Source: Jeotgalibacillus marinus (lineage in GTDB: Bacteria > Bacillota > Bacilli > Bacillales > Jeotgalibacillaceae). From it: DNA of 64,000 nt. The stretch is taken from assembly GCF_040801915.1 (NCBI RefSeq), contig NZ_JBFMIA010000001.1:1-64000 (forward strand), read 5' to 3'. The position numbers and the translations under genes are program-made. Under the pieces are notes generated by a model that was not told the origin of the DNA, searched no databases, and saw nothing but the letters and a program-made list of their open reading frames with translations. Below are positions 1-8,801 of this stretch, one piece after another; the stretch's first letter is position 1; the number at the start of each line of letters is the position of its first letter.

Positions 1-72
1 CCAGGTGATGATGAACCAGGTGATGATGAACCAGGTGATGATGAACCAGGTGATGATGAACCAGGTGATGGA
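1..72 (+). repeat. 15-bp tandem repeat inside the ponA tail
   Basis: Four identical 15-bp units (ccaggtgatgatgaa) occupy 1-60, followed by a shortened 12-bp unit at 61-72. The unit length is a multiple of three, so copy-number change by slippage would lengthen or shorten the protein tail without a frameshift. The array probably continues left of the window. Confidence 0.95.
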
Positions 73-102
73 CCAGGTGATGGTGGCGAAGATACACTTT
101 AA
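1..102 (+). CDS. ponA: Penicillin-binding protein 1 (PonA), C-terminal tail only (5' end outside window)
   Basis: Reading frame 1 is open from the window edge to a TAA at 100-102 and encodes a 33-residue low-complexity tail: four perfect copies of Pro-Gly-Asp-Asp-Glu, then PGDG, PGDGG and EDTL. Nothing catalytic is visible. Identity is inferred from position: in Bacillus ponA is the convergent neighbour of ypoC-nth-dnaD, and class A PBP1 proteins there end in long disordered extracellular tails. The tail here is strongly acidic. Any other secreted protein with a repeat tail would look the same from this fragment, so the call rests on synteny. Confidence 0.7.
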   Translation, partial: PGDDEPGDDEPGDDEPGDDEPGDGPGDGGEDTL

Positions 103-103
103 G

Positions 104-169
104 AGATCGCCTATCAGGTGTCTCCTTGAACAAAAGCAGAAGCGGCTAGCTCCTTGAGGAACTAACCGC
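104..169. other. Two adjacent hairpins downstream of ponA
   Basis: Directly after the ponA stop there are two imperfect hairpins. The first (104-122) pairs gaga/tctc and cgcct/aggtg around a short loop. The second has 12-nt arms at 142-153 and 158-169 around a 4-nt loop and pairs fully only in minus-strand RNA, through G-U pairs. Neither is followed by a T-run, so they are not ordinary terminators. They may be remnants of a dispersed intergenic repeat. Confidence 0.4.
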
Positions 170-190
170 ATGCGTTGCTACACAATAAGA

Positions 191-223
191 AAAACGCACT
201 TAGCATATTGCTAGGTGCGTTTT
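191..223. terminator. Bidirectional terminator between ponA and ypoC
   Basis: A 15-bp stem (191-205 with 209-223, one G-T pair) has A-rich and T-rich ends, so it can end transcripts from both sides. The ypoC stop codon (211-213) lies inside the stem. Confidence 0.85.
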
Positions 224-726
224 CTGTTCTTTATCATCTGATTTTTTGCTATCGCTTTATGAAGCTCCGTGAAAATTTCATCCAATTGTCTATAAGAGAA
301 ATACATGCTTGGCCGGTTGATGATGAATGATAATCTTTCAACTGGATTAACAAAGGATACTTGGAGTTCTTTAATCGAAGTCTCCCAATTATTCAAATCA
401 ACTGCTCTACCGTTTGACCAGTAGATCATCATATAAAAGAGTGATAAACCTTTCACCATTAACGGCTCTGCTTCTTTGCTTCGAACTTCGAATAATGGTT
501 GAAGCTCTTCTTTCAGTAAATTCCACTCATTAAGCAATATTTCTAACCAATTCTCAAATGACTCCCATGGCGGGTTATAGCCATGATAAGTAGCTTGCAG
601 ATCCGGCTGAAAAAGTGGGCTATAAAGGGCATGTTCTTCACCATTTCGAGGCAGCTCCACCTCTTGTTCTTTGAAAAAAAGAGGATGCATGTAACGATCA
701 GCAAGTGTGATACTACCCTTGTTCAT
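211..726 (-). CDS. ypoC: YpoC family protein, unknown function
   Basis: A 171-residue cytosolic protein without signal peptide or membrane segment, rich in aromatic residues (several Trp/Tyr in the middle). It matches the Bacillus YpoC family in length and in position next to nth. The ATG has AAGGGG seven nt upstream. Its first 14 bp overlap the end of nth, so it is translated from the dnaD-nth-ypoC transcript as the last gene before the terminator. No biochemical role is known to me; association with nth and dnaD suggests DNA maintenance but does not prove it. Confidence 0.8.
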   Translation of the reverse strand: MNKGSITLADRYMHPLFFKEQEVELPRNGEEHALYSPLFQPDLQATYHGYNPPWESFENWLEILLNEWNLLKEELQPLFEVRSKEAEPLMVKGLSLFYMMIYWSNGRAVDLNNWETSIKELQVSFVNPVERLSFIINRPSMYFSYRQLDEIFTELHKAIAKNQMIKNRKRT

Positions 727-1375
727 TCATCTGCCCCTTCATCCGCTTCTTCCCTTCTCTACAAACGATAAGTAATGGACAAACGTCACATTTAGGAGAT
801 TGAGCTTTGCAATGATAACGTCCAAAGAATATTAATCGATGATGGCTAACCGACCATTCTTCTTTAGGAATTTTCCTCATTAATGTTTTTTCAACTTCCA
901 TAACGGAGTCTTTCCATCTACAAATTCCTAGTCTTTTTGACACTCTCTCCACATGGGTATCTACAGCGATTGCAGGCTCTCCGAAAGCGACAGATACAAC
1001 AACATTCGCAGTTTTCCTCCCCACCCCTGGCAACGTCGTTAATTCAGCGTGCTCTCTTGGAATTTCACCACCATAATGTTCAATCAATCGCTCACACAGA
1101 TTGCGGATATGCTTTGCTTTATTTCGAAAAAGCCCGATCGACCGAATGTCATTTTGCAGTTCGTCTAACGATACTGCTAAATAATCTTCAGGTGTTTTAT
1201 ATTTTTCGAATAAATTTTTTGTCACTTTATTAACTAGCACATCTGTACACTGTGCAGAAAGCAATACAGCAATCGTTAATTCAAAAGGATTTTCATGTAC
1301 AAGTTCACAATGAGCGTCTGGGAATAAGTTTTCCATTTCGTCTAAGCAATAGCGTATGTTCGCTTTAGTAAGCAT
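713..1375 (-). CDS. nth: Endonuclease III, DNA glycosylase/AP lyase
   Basis: Base-excision repair enzyme that removes oxidised pyrimidines and nicks the abasic site. All signature elements are present in 220 residues: helix-hairpin-helix around residues 115-125 (LPGVGRKTANVV) with catalytic Lys121, catalytic Asp139 in VDTHVERVS, and the C-terminal [4Fe-4S] loop Cys189-X6-Cys196-X2-Cys199-X5-Cys205. Length is normal for the family. The start is an ATG with AGGAG seven nt upstream. It lies 15 bp after dnaD and overlaps ypoC by 14 bp, a compact dnaD-nth-ypoC operon as in B. subtilis. Confidence 0.97.
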   Translation of the reverse strand: MLTKANIRYCLDEMENLFPDAHCELVHENPFELTIAVLLSAQCTDVLVNKVTKNLFEKYKTPEDYLAVSLDELQNDIRSIGLFRNKAKHIRNLCERLIEHYGGEIPREHAELTTLPGVGRKTANVVVSVAFGEPAIAVDTHVERVSKRLGICRWKDSVMEVEKTLMRKIPKEEWSVSHHRLIFFGRYHCKAQSPKCDVCPLLIVCREGKKRMKGQMNEQG

Positions 1376-1390
1376 GGATGCGCTCCTATC

Positions 1391-2089
1391 CTATTTTTCT
1401 AACCAATTATAAAAAGGAACCTTTTTAGTTGTCGGTTTATCCTGTGCTAATTCTTGTTTTTGAGGTTGTCTAAATTTCTCGCTTTGTTTTCTTGCTTGTT
1501 CAACTGTTTCGATTCCTTGCTTTTTCCATTCGAATAAAATTCGGTCAATATAACGAAAATTTAGTTTCATCGAAATAACAGCTTCACGTAACGCTGCTTT
1601 TATTAGAGTGGGGCTTTGGTTATCTTTGTCGATCCACATCGCAAGTGTTTCACATTCAAGAGGAGATAATGGACGACCGAATTCTTGTTCGAATAGTGTA
1701 AAGAGATCAGTTTGGGCCTGCAGAGTGTTCGTTAACTTTTCATGTTGCTGTTCTTTTATGAGCTTGTTCATCAGCGTGTTCCAAAGTGGTAAAAGCGAAT
1801 AACTTTCCTCCCGGACATCTTTGACTGAAGATTGATCGATCCCTAGTACCCCTTTTTTTAACAACTTTTGTATTACTGAAAAACATTCTGAAGCTGAAAG
1901 TGTCATCCGGTTAGATAGCTCTTCTGGGGTTGGAAATGAATTTCCTTTTTCGATATACGTATGGATGTGTATTAACATCATACATTCCGTTTCATTGATT
2001 CCTAATAATGAATAATTTTTTAGAAGGATTGCTGGAATTGAAACCTGCCCTTCTTTAATCCATTGTTGCCATGGGATTGATTGTTCCAT
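1391..2089 (-). CDS. dnaD: DNA replication initiation protein DnaD
   Basis: A 232-residue DnaD-type primosome protein, needed for loading the helicase at oriC and for PriA-dependent restart. The N-terminal about 110 residues have the winged-helix/oligomerisation domain (from FTPEELS-like residues near 55 onwards) and the C-terminal DnaD/DnaB2 domain near residues 130-200 ends with the typical YIDRILFEWKKQGI segment, followed by a basic Gln/Lys-rich tail. The ATG has AGGAGG seven nt upstream. It is separated from asnS by a terminator and a hairpin, so it needs readthrough or its own promoter; I saw no clear promoter. Confidence 0.95.
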   Translation of the reverse strand: MEQSIPWQQWIKEGQVSIPAILLKNYSLLGINETECMMLIHIHTYIEKGNSFPTPEELSNRMTLSASECFSVIQKLLKKGVLGIDQSSVKDVREESYSLLPLWNTLMNKLIKEQQHEKLTNTLQAQTDLFTLFEQEFGRPLSPLECETLAMWIDKDNQSPTLIKAALREAVISMKLNFRYIDRILFEWKKQGIETVEQARKQSEKFRQPQKQELAQDKPTTKKVPFYNWLEK

Positions 2090-2115
2090 GATCCCACCTC
2101 CTATTTCTCTGGTTG

Positions 2116-2158
2116 AAAAATGACCGAACAGCTTATTTAAGCGCGTCCGGTCATTTTT
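2116..2158 (-). terminator. Terminator downstream of asnS
   Basis: Arms of 11 nt (2116-2126 and 2148-2158) close over an inner gctt/aagc hairpin. Read on the minus strand the stem is followed by a short T-run. It separates aspB-asnS from dnaD-nth-ypoC. Confidence 0.75.
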
Positions 2159-2263
2159 ATTTCTTAACCTATTGATAAAACGAACAACTTTATTCAGAAG
2201 TCTGCTTCAAGAGCAGCTAAGCCCCACGTTATGTTCGTAAGGTGGCGTAAGCACTTCTAATTT

Positions 2264-3556
2264 TTAAGGATATAATCTGTTCAATAAACGAGGAAATGGA
2301 ATGGATTCACGTACGTGCTCTACTCCACTAATCCACGCAACCGTACGTTCAAGTCCTAGACCAAATCCAGAATGAGGTACAGAACCGTATTGACGTAATT
2401 CCGTGTACCACTTATATGCTTCAGGATCTAGTTTGTGTTCGTCTAAACGTTGCTTAAGAAGATCTAGGTCGTGAATACGTTCAGACCCACCAATAATTTC
2501 TCCATATCCTTCTGGTGCAATTAAGTCAGCACAAAGGACAACGTCTTCACGCGTTGGATCCGGCTGCATGTAAAAAGGCTTCAAACTCGTTGGGTAATGA
2601 GTAATGAATACCGGCTTATCATAGCTTTCGGCAATGGCTGTTTCATGAGGAGCACCAAGATCATCCCCCCATTGGATGTCAGTAAATCCTTTTTCGTGTA
2701 AGAACTTAATTGCATCATCGTAATGAACACGCGGGAATGGTGCTGATATGTTTTCAAGTACAGACGTATCACGACCAAGACGTGTTAATTCAAGCTTACA
2801 GCTTTTCAATACTGATTGAATGATGAACGACACGTATTCTTCTTGTACTACAAGGTTATCTTCAAACTCGTAAAATGCCATTTCAGGCTCAATCATCCAA
2901 AATTCAATTAAATGACGGCGAGTTTTCGATTTTTCAGCACGGAACGTTGGACCAAATGAAAACACTTTTCCTAGAGCCATCGCTGCCGCTTCCATATATA
3001 ATTGTCCACTTTGAGATAAATAAGCATCTTCGTCAAAATATTTAGTATGGAAAAGTTCTGATGTTCCTTCAGGCGCACTGCCTGTTAAAATTGGTGGATC
3101 CACTTTTACAAAACCATTTTCATTAAAAAATTCATATGTGGCACGAATAATTTCGTTACGAATTTTCATTACAGCATGCTGACGATTTGAACGCAACCAT
3201 AGGTGGCGGTGATCCATCAAAAATTCAGTGCCATGTTCTTTAGGTGTAATCGGATAATCTACGGCTTCATGGAGTACATTAATATCCTTAACTTGTAATT
3301 CATAGCCAAATGGTGAACGTTCATCTTCTTGAACGACTCCTGTTACATAGAGAGATGATTCTTGTGTTAACGATTTTGCTTTTTGGAAAATTTCATCCCC
3401 TACCTCACTTTTTACAACCACTCCCTGAATAAATCCTGACCCATCACGAAGTTGTAAAAAAGCAATTTTACCGCTAGACCGTTTATTACCGAGCCATGCA
3501 CCGATGGTCACTTCTTGACCAACAGACTGACTTACTTGTCCAATTGTTGTTTTCAC
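2264..3556 (-). CDS. asnS: Asparaginyl-tRNA synthetase
   Basis: Class IIb aminoacyl-tRNA synthetase that charges tRNA-Asn. The N-terminal OB anticodon-binding domain (about residues 1-110, KRSSGKIAFLQLRDG) precedes the class II core with motif 2 (FRAEKSKTRRHLIEFWMIEPEMAF) and motif 3 near the C-terminus (GFGLGLERTV). I placed the start at a GTG (3556): GGAGG sits eight nt upstream, and this gives 430 residues, the usual Bacillus length. A TTG further upstream would overlap the ribosome binding site itself. It follows aspB by 81 bp, linking Asp/Asn metabolism with Asn-tRNA charging. No T-box leader is visible. Confidence 0.97.
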   Translation of the reverse strand: MKTTIGQVSQSVGQEVTIGAWLGNKRSSGKIAFLQLRDGSGFIQGVVVKSEVGDEIFQKAKSLTQESSLYVTGVVQEDERSPFGYELQVKDINVLHEAVDYPITPKEHGTEFLMDHRHLWLRSNRQHAVMKIRNEIIRATYEFFNENGFVKVDPPILTGSAPEGTSELFHTKYFDEDAYLSQSGQLYMEAAAMALGKVFSFGPTFRAEKSKTRRHLIEFWMIEPEMAFYEFEDNLVVQEEYVSFIIQSVLKSCKLELTRLGRDTSVLENISAPFPRVHYDDAIKFLHEKGFTDIQWGDDLGAPHETAIAESYDKPVFITHYPTSLKPFYMQPDPTREDVVLCADLIAPEGYGEIIGGSERIHDLDLLKQRLDEHKLDPEAYKWYTELRQYGSVPHSGFGLGLERTVAWISGVEHVRESIPFPRLLNRLYP

Positions 3557-3637
3557 ACTAATTCCCTCCAAATATACTGTTCCTTTTACTAACCGATGTA
3601 AATACGTTCCTTATTATACCTTTGATCAAGCCGTCAT

Positions 3638-4840
3638 TCAATTCTTTGTCAAAGAATAATGATTTTCTACATACGTTGAAATGCGCTTTATCGCCGTTTC
3701 AAGAGACGCTAAATCTGTTGCGTAAGATAGTCGAATATTATCATTAGCACCAAAACCTGAACCTGGAATTATTGCAACATTTGCTTGTTCCAGTAGATCA
3801 GTAGCAAAGTCGTCTACCGTCTCGAAACCGCATGCAGTTGCTGCCTCTTTTACATTTGGGAACAAATAAAAAGCACCTTGTGGCTTTAGACAACGAAATC
3901 CTGGAATGGCATTCACTGTGTCGATCACTTTATTTAAGCGTTCTTCGAATGCCACTCTCATATCTTCAACTGGTTGCTGGGTGCCAGTATAAGCAGCTAA
4001 CGCACCAAATTGAGCAGTTGTCGTTGGATTTGAAGTTGAATGACTTGCAAGATTAGTCATCGCTTTAATGATTGATTGATCACCAGCAGCATAGCCAATT
4101 CTCCATCCAGTCATGGAGTGAGACTTGGAAACACCGTTTATGACGACTGACTGTTTTTTAAATTGATCAGAAACCGATGCAATGGAAAGATGTTGATTAT
4201 CACCATACGTAAGTTTTTCATAAATTTCATCTGATACAACTAAAATACCTTTTTCAACACATATCTCACCAATTTCTTGTAACTCATCTCTTGAATAAAT
4301 CATGCCGGTTGGATTACTCGGTGAATTTAATATGATCGCTTTTGTTTTCTCTGATATAGCTGCTTTTAATTGATCTGGTGTGATTTTATATTCATTGCTT
4401 TCTTTGCCTTCGATGTATACCGGCTTGCCACCTGCAAGTTTAACTTGTTCTGGGTAGCTCACCCAGTATGGAATCGGTATGATTACCTCATCATCTTCGT
4501 TTAAAATCGCTTGGAATAAGCAATATAAAACATGTTTTGCTCCACTACCAACAAATATTTCGTTCGCTTGATAGTTAATTTTTTGATCATCTTTAAACTT
4601 CAGGATGATCGCATTTTTTAACTCAGCGGTGCCAGCTGCAGGTGTGTATTTTGTTTCACCTGCTTTCATTGACTCATAGGCTGCTTCGATGATGTGATTA
4701 GGCGTATTAAAATCTGGTTCTCCAGCACCTAACCCAATGACATCTTTGCCTTGCGCTTTAAGATCTTTTGCCTTTGCCGTAATAGCTAATGTGGTTGAAG
4801 GGGTTAAGGCTTTCACTCGATTTGCTAGTAACTGTTTCAT
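3638..4840 (-). CDS. aspB: Aspartate aminotransferase, PLP-dependent
   Basis: Class I aminotransferase of the subgroup Ib type that interconverts aspartate/2-oxoglutarate and oxaloacetate/glutamate. In 400 residues it shows the substrate-side GLGAGEPDFNTP near the N-terminus, the SPSNPTGMI stretch, and the Schiff-base lysine in NGVSKSHSMTGWRIGY. The C-terminal FGANDNIRLSYA carries the conserved carboxylate-binding Arg. The start ATG has a GGAG about 11 nt upstream. It is downstream of ypmB/ypmA and upstream of asnS, as in B. subtilis. Confidence 0.96.
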   Translation of the reverse strand: MKQLLANRVKALTPSTTLAITAKAKDLKAQGKDVIGLGAGEPDFNTPNHIIEAAYESMKAGETKYTPAAGTAELKNAIILKFKDDQKINYQANEIFVGSGAKHVLYCLFQAILNEDDEVIIPIPYWVSYPEQVKLAGGKPVYIEGKESNEYKITPDQLKAAISEKTKAIILNSPSNPTGMIYSRDELQEIGEICVEKGILVVSDEIYEKLTYGDNQHLSIASVSDQFKKQSVVINGVSKSHSMTGWRIGYAAGDQSIIKAMTNLASHSTSNPTTTAQFGALAAYTGTQQPVEDMRVAFEERLNKVIDTVNAIPGFRCLKPQGAFYLFPNVKEAATACGFETVDDFATDLLEQANVAIIPGSGFGANDNIRLSYATDLASLETAIKRISTYVENHYSLTKN

Positions 4841-4855
4841 CTATTGATCCACTCC

Positions 4856-5335
4856 TTAAAGGTTACTTATCTTTTTCCAATACTCACCATCATCAAAATT
4901 AACATAGTAGTAGTTCAACGTTTTTTCTTGATCTAAATAAATAATTTCCCAGATCGGTCCAACGCTTTCATAGCCAATTTTGGCTGACACGATTTTAGAA
5001 GGGGCATCCTCCTTATAAAGCATATCTAACACTTCATCCTTTGAAATGCCCTCATCAACTAATCGCGTAACCATCTTACCTTCTGCCTCCATGGGCAAAA
5101 ATACAACCAGCGATTCTTCTTCAGCTGTGTTGCCAATTACAACCGTGTAGGATTGAGAACCATTGTATACATAAGAATCCTCAATTGATTTCAGTTGAAA
5201 TTCTTCTTTCGCCACAGATTCTCCTTCTTCGATGATTGAGTTAAGGGGTTCTCTTGCTATGACATAGACTGTCACACAAAAAGTGAGAATACATACAACA
5301 ATCAACGAGGACACAATGACAAACCATTTCTTCAT
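4856..5335 (-). CDS. ypmB: YpmB family membrane-anchored protein
   Basis: A 159-residue protein with one N-terminal membrane segment (about residues 5-28, hydrophobic after MKKW) and an exported domain that resembles PepSY-like repeats (DUF5590-type fold is what I would expect). Length and context, between ypmA and aspB, match Bacillus YpmB. The ATG has GAGGG six nt upstream. Function is not established; PepSY-like domains are often found in inhibitors or regulators of extracytoplasmic enzymes. Confidence 0.8.
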   Translation of the reverse strand: MKKWFVIVSSLIVVCILTFCVTVYVIAREPLNSIIEEGESVAKEEFQLKSIEDSYVYNGSQSYTVVIGNTAEEESLVVFLPMEAEGKMVTRLVDEGISKDEVLDMLYKEDAPSKIVSAKIGYESVGPIWEIIYLDQEKTLNYYYVNFDDGEYWKKISNL

Positions 5336-5347
5336 GTAATCCCTCTT

Positions 5348-5518
5348 TTATGTACGATATATAGTAATTACAGCCTTTTCTTGATCCTCTTTATCCAACG
5401 CCAATCCGAACATTAAATCTCGATCTTTTAATGTTCGATTGAGTTGATCGACGATTTTATAAAGATCAGAGGATTTTTGAATGGTTACGGTCGATAACAC
5501 TTCGATTTTACTTTCCAT
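5348..5518 (-). CDS. ypmA: YpmA family small protein
   Basis: A 56-residue ORF that I translated directly from the minus strand: it starts MESKIEVLSTVTIQ, has KDRDLMFGLALDKEDQ in the middle and ends ITIYRT followed by TAA at 5348-5350. The length equals that of B. subtilis YpmA, and the position between dinG and ypmB is the same. It is upstream of ypmB by 12 bp, so both are probably cotranscribed. No domain, signal peptide or membrane segment is visible, and the function is unknown. Confidence 0.85.
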   Translation of the reverse strand: MESKIEVLSTVTIQKSSDLYKIVDQLNRTLKDRDLMFGLALDKEDQEKAVITIYRT

Positions 5519-5592
5519 ATACGATCACTCCGATTTCTTTTAGGCTATTCCCTCATTTATTATAACAGTTTTATTGCATTGATTTTGTATTT

Positions 5593-8376
5593 TTATAGCC
5601 AATGGTCAATTTCTTTTACTATAGAATTTAATTCTCTCTCTTCGATTGGAATGGATGGGATTGATGATAAAAAATGGTCTCCATAAGAAGTCATAATCAA
5701 ACGTCTATCAAAAACAACAATCAGTCCACGGTCCTGTTCATGTCGAATGAGTCGACCAAACCCTTGGCGAAATCGAATCACAGCTTTAGGAAGTGATACT
5801 TCTAAAAATGGATTGCCTCCGTTGTGTTTCACTTCATCCGATTGAGCTTTTGTTAACGGCTCATCTGGCGGAGAAAACGGCAAGCGGACCATGACTAAAC
5901 ACGACAAATCTTCTCCCGGAATGTCAATGCCTTCCCAAAAACTACTCGTACCGAACAAAATCGCTTTGTCAAAACGTTGAAAATTCCGGGTAAGTTTCGT
6001 ACGACTTCCATTCGTAATCCCTTGAGCCATCAATACAAAGTCTTCCATCAGTCCACTATCTTTCATTAGTTCATACGTATGCCGAAGCATTTCATGAGAA
6101 GTAAACAGAACAAGCATTCTGCCTTTTGTCGCTTGCCCCATCGCAATCAAATGATCTGTGACCATTTCCACGTATTCTTCTTGTGAAACGGACTTAATAT
6201 CGGGTAAATCTTTTGGTACCATCAGGCGTACAGATTGTTTATAGTCAAACGGTGAAGGATGAATAACGCAATTGATGGTCGCTTTGTCAACTCCTAGACC
6301 AGATAAAAAAAACTGAAAGGAGCCATCAACAGTAAGTGTTGCACTCGTTAGGATGACTGATCTTTTTTGTGTGAAAAAATGATCATTGATTTCTTGTTGC
6401 ACATGTATGCTTCGGGAAGTTAAGGTCAAGCTTCCTGGAAGTGAGCGTAAGTCACCTTCTAGCCACATAACACGATCTTCTTCATTTTTAAGAAAAAATA
6501 ACCGGATCGCATCCATCCATTCTGACCACACCAACAAAAATGAATAAATCTCTTCTGTTAATGCTTTCTTGGCATCCGTTAGTTTTTTTGTGCTTTTTTT
6601 CGCTAGATCTAAATTATGTTGTAAGACGCGATCTACTTGTTTCATATGTGAGAGTAAACGTTCAAACGCATAACCCACGCCTTTCCAATAGGAAGAACTC
6701 TTAACATCCTGTGTTAGCTGCAACGTGTATTTTTGTGTTCCATGTCTTACCGATGAGGATGACTTTAATAGGCTACTAAGTTGTTGAAAAGATGCATCCG
6801 CTTCTGCGCTAAGATCACATATAAATTCATCTGTCATTTTCTTGCTGTTTTTTGATTCATTTAGTTGATCAAGTAATTTGCTCAATCGCCCGACTAATAA
6901 ATCTTGATTGTCTCCACCCAATTGACCAATGGTATACTTTAAATTCATATAATCAAGCTGTTGACCCCATTGTCTCCTGCATGTGTCTTCAAAATGATGT
7001 GCTTCATCAATGACGAGATAATCATGTTTGGGAATGAGGGGTTGCTTTCTATTCGTATCATGTACGAGCATGGAATGATTTGTGATCACGATTTGAGCAT
7101 TGTTCGCTTTGTTAAGAGCACGTAAATAGAAATCTTTTTCCTTCCAAGGATCGTTCTCTTCTCCTAAAAACCATCCGTCATGTCGAATCCGATTCCAAAA
7201 TAAGCGCCCCCCACTGGTCAGATTCAATTCGTCTACATCACCGTTTGATGTTTCAGTCAACCACGTTAACAACTGCATTTTTGTTAAAATCACATCATAC
7301 TGCGCTTCATCTTCAGCTAGAGCTTGCTCAAACTTAAACAAATGTAAATAATGTCTGCGCCCTTTTAATAAGGCAAATTGTATATCTCCATCCAACTGTT
7401 GCTCAATCAGCCTTGCTTCTTTTTGTAAGATTTGCTGCTGCAACTGGACTGTTTGGGTGCTAATCACTACTCGATTGCCTTTTTTTGCATACTTTACTGC
7501 AGGTAAAATGTAGGCCATCGATTTTCCTACACCCGTTCCTGCTTCAACGGCTAAATGAATTCCTTTTTGGAGTGATTCATCTACCTGATTCATCATGTCA
7601 AGCTGTGCTTCACGTTTTTCATAATGTGGGAATGCTTTCTGTAAAATGGATTGGACTTTCATCTCTTTGGTTTCTGAGTATTTTTCTTTGTCATTCAATA
7701 GAGGATCCTTTTTAAGAGCAATCCCTCGTACGACTTCAATATCCTCTCGCAAATTACATATGTTTTTTCGTTTACCTCGAATCATACTCGTTAGTAAAAG
7801 AGCAATATCACTTTTTAAATGAACGGCTAAGTGTTGCATTTTTTCAATCGTTACAAGCGGGAGCTCATTCAGTTTATCGATAAACTGAATAAGTAAATGA
7901 GCTGTCGCAAGTGCATCACTATCCGCTTGATGAGGACGGTCATGTGACAAAGCAAATTGCGCAGTTAATTCAGTTAGCTTAAAGCTGTCTGTGGTAGGAA
8001 GAAGAATCCTAGCAAGTTCAACCGTGTCGATAATGGACCCTTGCCACTCTGGAAATTCTGCTTCTTGCATCTCTGTTTGAATAAACGGCAAGTCAAAATG
8101 AACATTATGCGCAACAAAAACAGCCCCTTCTAATCGTTTCTTGATCTCAGGAGCAATTAAATGAAAAAGTGGCGCTTCTTTTACCATTTGATTTGTAATA
8201 CCTGTTAATTCTACAATAAACGGCGGAATGGGCTGTTGAGGATTTACGTATGATGAATAGGTATCAACGATTTCATTGTTTTCTATTAAGACAATCGCAA
8301 TTTGCATAATGCGATCGCCTTTTTTTGCAGCATTCCCTGTGGTTTCAATGTCCACAACAGCCATTTTGTTATTTAA
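5593..8376 (-). CDS. dinG: DinG-type ATP-dependent helicase with N-terminal DnaQ-like exonuclease domain
   Basis: A roughly 927-residue two-domain protein. The N-terminal about 170 residues are a DEDDh 3'-5' exonuclease (VVDIETTG, HNVHFDLPF, HQADSDALAT). The rest is an XPD/DinG superfamily 2 helicase with Walker A EAGTGVGKS, DEAH box in YLVIDEAHHFED, and the C-terminal motif GTSSFWEGIDIPG and GFGRLIRHEQD. The iron-sulfur cysteine set of E. coli DinG is not obvious, as in other Firmicute members. The chosen ATG is the first with a plausible AAAGG upstream; a TTG at 8409 would add 11 residues but has no ribosome binding site. It follows panD closely. Confidence 0.93.
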   Translation of the reverse strand, partial: LNNKMAVVDIETTGNAAKKGDRIMQIAIVLIENNEIVDTYSSYVNPQQPIPPFIVELTGITNQMVKEAPLFHLIAPEIKKRLEGAVFVAHNVHFDLPFIQTEMQEAEFPEWQGSIIDTVELARILLPTTDSFKLTELTAQFALSHDRPHQADSDALATAHLLIQFIDKLNELPLVTIEKMQHLAVHLKSDIALLLTSMIRGKRKNICNLREDIEVVRGIALKKDPLLNDKEKYSETKEMKVQSILQKAFPHYEKREAQLDMMNQVDESLQKGIHLAVEAGTGVGKSMAYILPAVKYAKKGNRVVISTQTVQLQQQILQKEARLIEQQLDGDIQFALLKGRRHYLHLFKFEQALAEDEAQYDVILTKMQLLTWLTETSNGDVDELNLTSGGRLFWNRIRHDGWFLGEENDPWKEKDFYLRALNKANNAQIVITNHSMLVHDTNRKQPLIPKHDYLVIDEAHHFEDTCRRQWGQQLDYMNLKYTIGQLGGDNQDLLVGRLSKLLDQLNESKNSKKMTDEFICDLSAEADASFQQLSSLLKSSSSVRHGTQKYTLQLTQDVKSSSYWKGVGYAFERLLSHMKQVDRVLQHNLDLAKKSTKKLTDAKKALTEEIYSFLLVWSEWMDAIRLFFLKNEEDRVMWLEGDLRSLPGSLTLTSRSIHVQQEINDHFFTQKRSVILTSATLTVDGSFQFFLSGLGVDKATINCVIHPSPFDYKQSVRLMVPKDLPDIKSVSQEEYVEMVTDHLIAMGQATKGRMLVLFTSHEMLRHTYELMKDSGLMEDFVLMAQGITNGSRTKLTRNFQRFDKAILFGTSSFWEGIDIPGEDLSCLVMVRLPFSPPDEPLTKAQSDEVKHNGGNPFLEVSLPKAVIRFRQGFGRLIRHEQDRGLIVVFDRRLIMTSYGDHFLSSIPSIPIEERELNSIVKEIDHWL

Positions 8377-8414
8377 CATTGCCGTCACAACCTTTGCGTC
8401 TTTTACCAATTCAA

Positions 8415-8801
8415 TTAGGACATGATTGTAGCTTCTGGTTCGTGGTTAATCATGTCGACGATGTCATTATGTTCGTTCATGATAGCTACCTTTGGTTTAT
8501 GCTCCAATGCAAGCTCATTAGGTACCATCATATAAGAAATGACAATAATTACGTCACCTTCTTGAACAAGCCTTGCTGCTGCACCATTAACGCACATTAC
8601 GCCACTGCCTCGTTTACCTTTTATTATATACGTTTCAAAGCGAGCACCGTTATTGTTATTAACTATTTGTACCTTTTCATTTGCATACATGCCTACAGCA
8701 TCTAATATATCTTCATCAATTGTTATGCTACCAACATAATTTAAGTTTGCTTCTGTTACACGTGCACGATGAATCTTGCCGCTCATCATAGTACGAAACA
8801 T
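8415..8801 (-). CDS. panD: Aspartate 1-decarboxylase proenzyme
   Basis: Pyruvoyl-dependent enzyme that converts L-aspartate to beta-alanine for pantothenate synthesis. The 128-residue proenzyme has the self-cleavage site Gly24-Ser25 in NYVGSITID, which yields the beta chain and the pyruvoyl-bearing alpha chain, plus the conserved YIIKGKRGSG region. Its start codon overlaps the panC stop by one base (TAATG), and the AAGGAGG site lies inside panC. It is the last pan gene of panB-panC-panD. Confidence 0.97.
   Translation of the reverse strand: MFRTMMSGKIHRARVTEANLNYVGSITIDEDILDAVGMYANEKVQIVNNNNGARFETYIIKGKRGSGVMCVNGAAARLVQEGDVIIVISYMMVPNELALEHKPKVAIMNEHNDIVDMINHEPEATIMS

Noticed and set aside
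3557..3637. Possible T-box leader in front of asnS
   Set aside because: The 81-bp gap to aspB is too short for a T-box and lacks the AGGGTGGNACCGCG-type box.
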